Origin: a virus
Strand: one strand, 5' to 3'
Virus record (IMG/VR): IMGVR_UViG_3300031857_019776
Coordinates: 1 to 27,545 of that record
Length of the DNA stretch: 27,545 bases
The position numbers were made by a program, and so were the translations under genes. Below are positions 7,885 through 15,400 of the stretch, in pieces. Numbering within the stretch: the stretch's first letter is position 1; each line of letters opens with the position of its first letter. The notes under the pieces are model-generated. The model made no database searches, had not been told where the DNA came from, and saw only the letters and a program-made list of their open reading frames with translations.

Positions 7885-8685
7885 ATGAGAGTATATTTAA
7901 TTGAAAATATAAGAGAAGAATTTACACCTGATACTTTATATTATGCATTCGATTGGGATGATAATATCTTAAGTATGCCAACTCAAATTGTTCTTATGGA
8001 TGATAATGGTGAGGAGGTTTTGATGTCAACTGAAGATTATGCGAAATATCGTTCTAAAATTGGGGTTGAACCATTTAAATACAAAGGTAAATCAGTTGTT
8101 GGATACGCCGATGACGCTTATCGATTTTTTTCTACAAAGGGTGATAAAAGATTTTTAATGGATGTGATGTTTGCAAATGAAGGTCCTGAATGGGATAAAT
8201 TTGTTAATACAGTAAATAATGGTTCTATTTTTGCAATTGTTACAGCTCGTGGTCATAGTCCTTTGGTTATTAGAAAGGCAATCGAAATGATGATTGATTC
8301 AAATTATAAGGGTATTGATAAAAAAGAACTTGTTAAAAATTTAAGAAAATTTCGTGAGTTTGCTGAAGAAGACGATATGAGTGACGAAGAATTAATTGAA
8401 TCTTACATGGATATGAATAAATATTATCCAGTAACTTACAATAGTGGTTCAGCCGCAAAACCTGAAAAGTTAAAAGTGGAAGCTTTAAAAGAATTTTGGA
8501 ATTATGTAAATTATATATCAGGAGTTTTACATAAACCAGCATATATTAAAAACCTTATTTCAAATAGATTTGTACCTAAAGTTGTATTTTCAGATGATGA
8601 TAAGAAAAATATTGAATACGCTTCTGAAAAATTACCAGGAAAAAAATTTGATTTTGTATTAACTCAAAAACAAGAGAATAGCTAA
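7885..8685 (+). CDS. HAD-superfamily phosphatase-like protein
   Basis: A 266-residue cytosolic protein with the three visible HAD motifs. Motif I is FDWDDN (nucleophile Asp23 and acid/base Asp25). Motif II is FAIVTARGHSP (Thr120). Motif III is VVFSDDDKKN (Asp237-Asp239). A helical cap-like insert fills about residues 125-220. HAD enzymes use the first Asp to form a phospho-aspartate intermediate. Phage members include the 3'-phosphatase domain of T4 polynucleotide kinase, but no kinase domain is present here, so the substrate (nucleotide, nucleic-acid end or protein) is open. The gene is inserted between sheath and tube genes, which are adjacent in T4, and follows the sheath terminator by 12 nt. 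The superfamily call is good and the substrate is unknown. Confidence 0.75.
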   Translation: MRVYLIENIREEFTPDTLYYAFDWDDNILSMPTQIVLMDDNGEEVLMSTEDYAKYRSKIGVEPFKYKGKSVVGYADDAYRFFSTKGDKRFLMDVMFANEGPEWDKFVNTVNNGSIFAIVTARGHSPLVIRKAIEMMIDSNYKGIDKKELVKNLRKFREFAEEDDMSDEELIESYMDMNKYYPVTYNSGSAAKPEKLKVEALKEFWNYVNYISGVLHKPAYIKNLISNRFVPKVVFSDDDKKNIEYASEKLPGKKFDFVLTQKQENS

Positions 8686-8755
8686 TATATTAATTAATGT
8701 TACTAGTACTAATATTTTAAAAAAAAAATAAAAGTAAATAAAAAAAAAATTAATA

Positions 8756-8762
8756 TATTTAT
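8756..8762 (+). promoter_or_regulatory. TATTTAT box upstream of tail tube gene
   Basis: ATATATTTATTTAATAAAT lies 40 nt before the tube ATG in a 110-nt gap made almost only of A and T, with several A-runs. It is a putative late-promoter element. No other structure was seen in this gap except the short palindrome TACTAGTA. Confidence 0.4.
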
Positions 8763-8795
8763 TTAATAAATAATAAAAACTAAAACAAAAAAAAT

Positions 8796-9284
8796 ATGGC
8801 TGATTTACTGATGAAAATGCCTATACCTTATGAACCGAAAAGAGTAAATAGGTTTATATTAAGGTTTGATTCAACTTTGGGAATTAATGAATGGTTTGTA
8901 GAGTCTGCAGCAAGACCTAGTATCAAAATTAACTCCGTACCAATCCCCTTTTTGAATACTGAAACATATGTTGCAGGAAGATTCAACTGGAACACTATCT
9001 CTGTCAAGTTTAGAGACCCAATAGGACCTTCAGCTTCACAAGCGTTAATGGAATGGGTTAGATTATGTGCAGAGTCTGTAACAGGTCGTATGGGTTATGC
9101 TGCGGGATATAAGAAAAATGTTGATTTAGAGATGTTAGACCCAACAGGAGTTGTTGTTGAAAAATGGGTGTTAGAAGGTACGTGGATTGAATCAGCAAAC
9201 TTTGATACATTAGCTTATGGTCAAGATGGTTTAGCGACAATTACAACATCTTTGAGAATGGACCGTTGTATACTTGTATACTAA
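8796..9284 (+). CDS. 19: Tail tube protein (T4 gp19-like)
   Basis: A 162-residue protein, nearly the same length as T4 gp19 (163 aa), which stacks as hexamer rings to form the inner tube that conducts DNA. Features fit the tube fold: RFILRFDSTLGINEWFVESAA early, then PIPFLNTETYVAG and WNTISVKFRD (compare gp19 'PVGFMNRKINVAG' and 'WTVTVMND'), a central helix with ALMEWVRLCAE, then EMLDPTGVVVEKWVLEGTWI and a final strand TSLRMDRCILVY. It lies downstream of the sheath gene, split from it by the HAD gene. It has its own A/T-only leader and is followed by a 16-bp-stem terminator, which suits an abundant late product. Confidence 0.9.
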   Translation: MADLLMKMPIPYEPKRVNRFILRFDSTLGINEWFVESAARPSIKINSVPIPFLNTETYVAGRFNWNTISVKFRDPIGPSASQALMEWVRLCAESVTGRMGYAAGYKKNVDLEMLDPTGVVVEKWVLEGTWIESANFDTLAYGQDGLATITTSLRMDRCILVY

Positions 9285-9304
9285 TTTATAATAAAAATTT
9301 AATA

Positions 9305-9344
9305 AAAAAAGTTTCTTTATTACTCTTTATAAAGAAACTTTTTT
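9305..9344 (+). terminator. Intrinsic terminator after tail tube gene
   Basis: A perfect 16-bp stem, AAAAAAGTTTCTTTAT paired with ATAAAGAAACTTTTTT, with loop TACTCTTT and a T-run. The flanking A-run would also let it work on the opposite strand, though no minus-strand gene ends here. The next small gene begins 16 nt later. Confidence 0.85.
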
Positions 9345-9360
9345 ATTTTAATATATTCAT

Positions 9361-9495
9361 ATGGATAATTTAAGTGGTTTTACATGTGAAACATGTGGAA
9401 AAGTGTTTGAATCTGAAGAAGAATTTGAAAATAGACACAATGAAAGATATACAAAATTAAATCAACCAAAGTCTAAAAAAAATGTTGATTTATAG
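9361..9495 (+). CDS. 44-aa C2H2-zinc-finger-like microprotein
   Basis: A short gene running from ATG 9361 to TAG 9495. Residues 7-30 read FTCETCGKVFESEEEF and then NRHNERY. The spacing C-x2-C-x3-F-x5-F-x2-H is exactly that of a classical C2H2 zinc finger, with ligands Cys9, Cys12 and His25. The fourth ligand, expected 3-5 residues after His25, is not there, because the following residues are NERYTK. The tail is Lys/Asn-rich. It may bind zinc with three protein ligands or complete the site by dimerisation, or it may be degenerate. It lies 16 nt after the tube terminator and 32 nt before the gp26-like gene. No SD sequence precedes it. The role is unknown, with DNA or protein binding most likely. 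Confidence 0.65.
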   Translation: MDNLSGFTCETCGKVFESEEEFENRHNERYTKLNQPKSKKNVDL

Positions 9496-9527
9496 ATATC
9501 TTTAGTTATTTTTTTAAAAAAATATTT

Positions 9528-10283
9528 ATGGAACCAAATGTTTATACCGCAGGTCAAGAAAATTTTAATCTACCTCACGATTTATTAAAACTACCTACTG
9601 AAGGTAAATTTTATAAAACAAAAAAGAAAAGTGTTAAAATAGGATACTTAACCGCTAACGATGAAAATATACTAATATCAGGTTTAAATAACTCTCAACA
9701 ACTTATATTGAACTTATTAAGAAGTAAAATATATGAACACGATATTAGACCTGAAAATTTAATAGATTCTGATGTTGAAGCAATTCTTATCTTTTTGAGA
9801 AATACATCATTTGGTCCGGAGTATAAATTTGATGTAATTGATACTAAAACTGGTAAGAAATTTGAAACTACAATTTTATTAGATGAGTTAGAATTTAAAA
9901 AAGTTGAAAATTTCCCATCAGAAGATGGTACTTTTACCGTTAAATTACCAAAATCACAGTCAACTGTAAAAATTAGACCATTAACTTTTGGTGAAAATTT
10001 AGAGATTGATAAAATGGTTGAATCGTATCCGACAGGAAGAGTAGCTCCAAAAATAACTTGGAGATTACAAAAACAAATTGTTGATGTTGAGGGTAATTCT
10101 GAACTTGGTTTTATTAGTAAATTTATATCAGAGTTACCTATCATGGATTCTAAGTTTATTAGAAATTTTTTATTGGAAAATGTTCCATCACTCGATTTAA
10201 GAAAAAAAGTAAAAACCCCATCAGGAGATATGGTTGACATCGATGTCAATCTGGGGGTTGAGTTTTTTCGCCCTTTCTTCTAA
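9528..10283 (+). CDS. 26: gp26-like baseplate-hub/tail-assembly protein (chaperone candidate)
   Basis: A 251-residue soluble protein. The pattern LPTEGKFY, VKIGYLTANDENIL, DVEAILIFLRNTSFGPEY, then TGKKFETTILLDELEF and DGTFTVKLP matches the T4 gp26 baseplate family as found in T4-like phages. It sits just before the tape-measure gene, the place of tail assembly chaperones in contractile and long-tailed phages. Its 3' end (VEFFRPFF) contains a T6-C tract at 10263-10269, after which the +1 frame stays open to 10431. This suggests that a second, longer product of about 300 residues is made by frameshifting (see separate entry). The start ATG overlaps a TATTTAT heptamer (9523-9529), and no closer alternative start exists. 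The family call is good. Whether it acts as hub component or chaperone is unresolved. Confidence 0.75.
   Translation: MEPNVYTAGQENFNLPHDLLKLPTEGKFYKTKKKSVKIGYLTANDENILISGLNNSQQLILNLLRSKIYEHDIRPENLIDSDVEAILIFLRNTSFGPEYKFDVIDTKTGKKFETTILLDELEFKKVENFPSEDGTFTVKLPKSQSTVKIRPLTFGENLEIDKMVESYPTGRVAPKITWRLQKQIVDVEGNSELGFISKFISELPIMDSKFIRNFLLENVPSLDLRKKVKTPSGDMVDIDVNLGVEFFRPFF
10263..10269 (+). promoter_or_regulatory. Candidate ribosomal frameshift site T TTT TTC in gp26-like gene
   Basis: In the zero frame the codons are GAG TTT TTT CGC. A +1 slip moves Phe-tRNA from TTT to TTC, which the same tRNA reads, and continues with GCC. A -2 slip reaches the same frame. Phage Mu uses a comparable homopolymer tract for its tail chaperone. 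A weak 6-bp stem, ATTAGA with TCTAAT at 10299-10319, lies about 30 nt downstream. This is inferred from sequence only. Confidence 0.45.
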
Positions 10284-10431
10284 TCACAGAACTTATTTAT
10301 TAGACGGATATTATCTAATGTCTAAATTTTTAAGTACATCATATTCCGATTATATGTCTATGCCGACTTATTCAAGGGAATATCTTATTTCTCAAATCAT
10401 AAAGCATAATACTCCAAAAAGTGATGGATAA
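10270..10431 (+). CDS. +1-frame extension of gp26-like protein (tail-assembly-chaperone C-terminal part)
   Basis: The frame is open from before the zero-frame stop (10281-10283) to TAA 10429-10431. Entered at 10270 it adds about 53 residues, ALSSNHRTYLLDGYY followed by SYSDYMSMPTYSREYLISQI. The 'S-x-x-[DE]-Y-x-x-M-P-x-Y-x-R-[EK]-x-L-I' pattern resembles the C-terminal T part of G/GT-type tail chaperones, which is made only by frameshifting and recruits the tape measure. It ends 20 nt before the tape-measure ATG. Alternative: independent translation from the ATG at 10318 gives a 37-residue protein. The strong in-frame conservation-like pattern upstream of that ATG (NHRTYLLDGYYL) favours fusion by frameshift, as does the lack of any leader for a separate gene. 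Confidence 0.55.
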   Translation, partial: ALSSNHRTYLLDGYYLMSKFLSTSYSDYMSMPTYSREYLISQIIKHNTPKSDG

Positions 10432-10433
10432 GA

Positions 10434-10440
10434 TATTTAT
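10434..10440 (+). promoter_or_regulatory. TATTTAT box upstream of tape-measure gene
   Basis: GATATTTATAAG lies 18 nt before the ATG at 10452, just after the stop of the +1-frame extension. It is a putative late-promoter element of the recurrent type. Confidence 0.4.
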
Positions 10441-10451
10441 AAGTAAAAAAA

Positions 10452-12440
10452 ATGTTTAGTAACGGTGACGAATTAAATTATAAATCTCTTTATGAGGACC
10501 TTGATAAAAAGATAAAAGGATTAACCGCTCAAAAATCTGAGGACGCGACATCTATAACAGATGCGTTGACAAAATTTGCACAAAGGTTAGAGACAAATTT
10601 TAATCCTGATAGGATTCAGGAAGCAATGTATGATTTGGATAAAACAAGTTATTCAATTGCTAAAAGTTTTGGTGAAAGTGATTTTAGATTAAATGCTATT
10701 AAATCAAGTTTAACTGATGCTTATGTTTCAGTTGCTAAAATTGGTGGTAGTTGGAAAGATATTACTGATACTCAAACTACGTTAATGCAAACATTAGGTA
10801 GGAATGTAATTGTAAGTTCTGATATTATATCAGATTTTATTGCGACACAAAAAGTAACTGGTGTAAATGCTCAAACGTTATCTGATAATTTTAAAAACAT
10901 AGGTATTTCTATGGGTCAAGTAGGAGACCAAATGTTGGGGGTAATGGATAAGGCAAAAAGTTTAGGAGTAAACGCCCAAGCGGTTTCATCTGTTGTTGTT
11001 GCAAATCTTGAGTCATTAAATAAATATAACTTTGAAGGAGGAATTGACGGTTTGGCTGAAATGGCCGCTCAAACAGTTTCAATGAGAGTTAATATGAAGG
11101 ATATGTTTAGCTTCGCGGAAAAAGTATTTAACCCTGAGGGGGCCATAAATATGGCGGCGGCTCTACAAAGATTAGGGGTAACTCAAAGTAGTTTATTAGA
11201 CCCACTGACACTCTTAGATTTATCTCAAAATGACCCTGCTGAATTAACTAATCAAGTTGTAGAAATGACAAAATCATTTGTCAAACTTAATGAAGCGGGT
11301 AATTTTGAAATTGCAAAAGGAGCTAAACGTCAATTAAGAGAGATTTCAGAAGCAACCTCAATACCATATGAAACATTAACTAAAATGGCTTTAGCTAGTG
11401 TTGAATTAGATGATAAATTACAAAGAATTAAATTCCCGAGTGATTTTGCAAATGATGATGACAGAAAATTAATTGCTAATTTAGCTGAAAAAGGAAAAGA
11501 TGGAACATATAATATAACATTTACTGATAAAGACGGTAAAACAGTAACTGAAGCGGTAGATAACTTAAATCAAGAACAATTAAGTTTTTTAGCACAAAAA
11601 GAAAAAGAAAGACCTAAAACAATGGAGGAGTTTGCTGAAAAACAATTGGATACTTTAGGTAGTATAAATGCCTCTTTAAACCGTGTAACTAATATTATAC
11701 CATTGGCACTTGCTGGTTCAACTATTTCTACAGATTTGTTAAGTGTTGGTAAAAATTTTATAAAAGGTATGGCTGAAATTATACCTACAGAAACTGTTGC
11801 AAGTACTAAACAATTGAGGGTGATGTTTGATGAATCAGCGTCTGATTTAAGTACCGCTATTAATAAAATAGCATCAGGTGATGGAGGTCTTTCGGACCTA
11901 GGAGATGCTATGGGTAAAGTTATAACTAAAATTTCTGGAAAAGGAGCGGAAACTTTTTTAACATCTATAGATAATGCCGCGACAAGTTTATCAAATTTAA
12001 CAGAAAGTTCAAACGGTTTAGTTAAATTAGTAGGACAATCTTTACAAAAAGTTCCTGGATATGAAAAATTAATAGAAGAATCTAAAAATTTAACAGATAA
12101 TCAAACAGTAGAAAGTAAAAATGAAACTATTACTGTAAAACCGAAAGATTTTATTTTACAAACTTATGATGAAGATTTTCTTGTTGCTGGAGGCACAAGA
12201 TTAGGGGAAAACACAATAGAAACTAATAAAAATTCAACATCAGAACAAATACATACGATTAATTTAAATATTTCAGCTCCAAATGGAATGAATGAGACAC
12301 AGTTTAATGACTCTTTATTCGTACAAGAAATAACTAAAAGTATTGAAGGAGTTCTTACTGCAAATGGTTTATTAAGTCCTGGCGGAAGATTACCTTCACC
12401 AAATACAAATTTTCAAACAACACGTAATAAGAAAAAATAA
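10452..12440 (+). CDS. Tape measure protein
   Basis: A 662-residue, mostly helical protein. Long stretches of small and polar residues (SIAKSFGESDFRLNAIKSSL, SISMGQVGD-type repeats and NAQAVSSVVVANLESLN) and a central hydrophobic segment, TNIIPLALAGSTISTDLL (about 415-432), are typical of tail-length rulers that fill the tube before DNA passage. The segment with EKVFNPEGAINMAAALQRLG (about 225-245) looks like the conserved core. It lies directly after the putative chaperone pair and before the baseplate genes, as expected. Tail rulers scale at roughly 0.15 nm per residue, which predicts a tail of about 100 nm, similar to T4, whose ruler gp29 has 590 residues. The C-terminus is basic (TTRNKKK). 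The role is well supported by context, and no enzymatic domain was seen. Confidence 0.8.
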   Translation: MFSNGDELNYKSLYEDLDKKIKGLTAQKSEDATSITDALTKFAQRLETNFNPDRIQEAMYDLDKTSYSIAKSFGESDFRLNAIKSSLTDAYVSVAKIGGSWKDITDTQTTLMQTLGRNVIVSSDIISDFIATQKVTGVNAQTLSDNFKNIGISMGQVGDQMLGVMDKAKSLGVNAQAVSSVVVANLESLNKYNFEGGIDGLAEMAAQTVSMRVNMKDMFSFAEKVFNPEGAINMAAALQRLGVTQSSLLDPLTLLDLSQNDPAELTNQVVEMTKSFVKLNEAGNFEIAKGAKRQLREISEATSIPYETLTKMALASVELDDKLQRIKFPSDFANDDDRKLIANLAEKGKDGTYNITFTDKDGKTVTEAVDNLNQEQLSFLAQKEKERPKTMEEFAEKQLDTLGSINASLNRVTNIIPLALAGSTISTDLLSVGKNFIKGMAEIIPTETVASTKQLRVMFDESASDLSTAINKIASGDGGLSDLGDAMGKVITKISGKGAETFLTSIDNAATSLSNLTESSNGLVKLVGQSLQKVPGYEKLIEESKNLTDNQTVESKNETITVKPKDFILQTYDEDFLVAGGTRLGENTIETNKNSTSEQIHTINLNISAPNGMNETQFNDSLFVQEITKSIEGVLTANGLLSPGGRLPSPNTNFQTTRNKKK

Positions 12441-12449
12441 TATTATCAG

Positions 12450-12456
12450 TATTTAT
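12450..12456 (+). promoter_or_regulatory. TATTTAT box upstream of 1691-aa baseplate gene
   Basis: CAGTATTTATATTAAAA lies 21 nt before the ATG at 12471 in a 30-nt gap. It is a putative late-promoter element of the recurrent type. Confidence 0.4.
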
Positions 12457-12470
12457 ATTAAAACGTAAAT

Positions 12471-15400
12471 ATGTCCGAAAGTAGTTTATCATTCGCATCA
12501 ACCTCATCTTTTAGGAATTCACTGTTAGCCAGGAACTTAGCTCCTTATAACGTAGAGGGAGTTTGGACACCACCTGTAAATAATATATCTTACGAAATAA
12601 CATTAACAGATTCATCTGTTATTGATTCCCCAAATAATTTGATTGCGGATGACCCATTTGCAAATCAATTATATCCTTTGAATGAATTTGGACCTGAAGG
12701 TGGGTTTGATACAACAATTACTTATAATGGACCTCCATTACCTGTTAATTCAAATCAAGGACCTTATAACCCAAATCAGACCGCTTTAGATTTAATTAAT
12801 GAATTCAATATTGATGCTCAATATATTGAAAATAAATATGGTCCTAATGGAGGTTTCCAAGATATGTTTTTTTTGGATACTGTTCAGGTTAATAATAAAA
12901 TATATTCTCCGTATTGGCAACCACCTAGTTTTTTACCGTCAAATTACACTCCATATGAAATTTTAACCTCAGAAAATCCTGATGGTAACAACGGACCTTT
13001 ATCACAAGATTCTTTTATTGCTCGTATTGGTGCGGAATCTTTAAGATTTGCATTTGGACAAAGAATTGGGGCGGAAATTTTTCAAAATACTGTTGGTCAA
13101 GTAAATTTAGAATCTTTACAAGACCCATTTGAAATTAGTTTATTAGTAACTGGTCAACAACCTTTGGTTTATAGAAATTGGAGAATTACAGTACCTGAAA
13201 ACCCTATTCTTAGAACTGTAGATTTAATTACTCGATTATCATCGGCTTATTGGCCTGTTTCACCTATTCCTGGTGATTATTTTGATGAGAATAGTGGTGT
13301 TCAAAACCAACAAACATCTTTAGCGTTAAATACTATTAATCAATTAACAGGTGGATTTTTAGGACCGATTCTTAATATTAATAGAAATCCATCTGAGATA
13401 TTTTTAGCAAATACGGGTAATGGACAAAGGTCAGTACTTTTTAGTAATATTGATTACAATAGGTATCAACCACCTTATGATAGAAATTTTGGAGGTATTT
13501 TAGGTATCGCTTCTGGTATAGTAAATTTAGCCATTGAAATAATTAATCCTGATAATGGAACTTTGATAGGTGGTTATTATGTTGGTAATAAAACATCTGA
13601 ACCATCATCAATAACATCACCGCCAAACCAAGTACCTGTCAATGTTTTTGGACAACAAGTTAAATCACCTGTTTACGGACCGTCAGAATTAGGTATTTTA
13701 TTTGAAGGAAATCAAGAAAATTTAAATTTTACATTTACCCAAGTCCCATATTCAAACGGAGGTTCATTAGATGGTGGATTTACGTGGGTTTCACCTAAAT
13801 TCCAAGATAATGCGGGATATCATGTTGGACCTGGAGGTGCAATTGGTTCAATTGATGAAGATTTTAATTTAGTATCTTCAAACTATACAAGAGGTCAATC
13901 AACTAATTTAACTTTTAAAGGTAATTCTATTTTAGATAATACCCAAAGATTAGTAGAATCTGCAGATAATGTTCAAGGTACTAGTAGACTTAAACATGTT
14001 GGAAATGCTATTAATCAAGTTAGTAAAGTTTTTAATGACGGTTATAAAGAAATTACAAAAGGTTCTAAAGTTTTATCATATGTAGATAATACAACTGGTG
14101 ATGAGAATGGTATTGAGTATTGTAGAATTTTCACTAAAGATACCCCATATTTAGTTTATCGTGATTTACAAAAAGTTGATGGTATTACAACTCAGGGTAG
14201 AAGATTCTCACATTCAGTATTAGATAGTACATTTAATTTAAATATAAGTCCAACAAAAAATCCTGGTTCGACTAATATAATTGCAGATGATGCAAAAACA
14301 GGTACAGGAGGTTATGCTAAAAAATATATGTTTTCATTAGAAAACTTAGCTTGGAGAACATCAAGTAGACCTGGATATACTTATGATGATTTACCGACAT
14401 GTGAAAAAGGACCTAATGGTGGTAGAGTAATGTGGTTTCCACCTTATGAACTTACATATAGTGATTCATCTACTGCTAACTGGCAACCAACATCATTTTT
14501 AGGTAGACCTGAACCAATTTACACTTATAAGGATACAAATAGAACAGGTAATTTGAGTTGGAAAATAATTGTGGATAGTCCGTCAGTACTAAATGTTATT
14601 GTTGAACAACAATTAAAAGGTAAAAGTAGTGAAAAAATAAATTCTATTTTGGATTCTTTTTTTGCTGGATGTGTTAAATTTGATATCTATGAATTAGCTA
14701 AAAAATATAACACTATCCCAACTAGTGATTTATACACTTATCAAGAAATTTTAAATAAACCAAACTTAACAAAAGAAGAATACGAAGAGATAGTTTTGGA
14801 AATACCTGCAGAACCAAATACAGATGGTAGTGCCGGTTCCGGAACTGAACCAATTCCTAATCTTGGTACTGAGTCAGGCGGAGGAGTTAATAATAGTTCT
14901 TTAATAGATAGTTTTAAGACTACGTATGAAGATTTAGGGTTTTATTTTTTTAATGATATTCCTGACCCTAACACAAACAAAGTAATAAGTTCGGTATCGT
15001 ATCAAGATACCTATGATTCATATACTAATCAAAATTTTATTGATTCGTCTATTATAACATCAAATAATACTTTTAATATAAATGAAGGATTTTGTAAAAA
15101 TAATGTTGAGTTTTGTGAAAATCAAAAACAAATTAATGATTTTTATAATACAGTAATAATTCCATCATATAAAAAGGCATCATCAGATGATAAAAATTTC
15201 ATAGATGAAGCTTACGAAATTTTAAGTAACGGATTAGCAAAAATTTCAATAGAAATGGTTGGTTCAGCCTCAGCGACCGCAACTGTTAATTATAATAAAA
15301 ATTTGTCTGTAAGAAGAATCGACTCCGTAGAAAAATTCTTTAAAACATTTGATAATGGAAAGTTATTACCATTTTTTGAAGATGGTTCATTTAAAATAGT

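Noticed and set aside
8686-8795. A/T-only gap considered as a replication origin
   Set aside because: No iterons or protein-binding repeats are visible. It is a 110-nt leader of a late gene with A-runs and only the palindrome TACTAGTA.
9695-10249. 184-aa open frame on the minus strand
   Set aside because: It lies fully inside the gp26-like gene, whose family pattern is clear. The antisense translation is Ser/Thr-rich with no recognisable family, as expected of a shadow frame.
12684-12860. GP[EN]GGF repeats in the 1691-aa protein considered as a collagen-like or tandem repeat array
   Set aside because: Only two clear copies and one weaker copy near residue 643 exist, with unrelated spacing.
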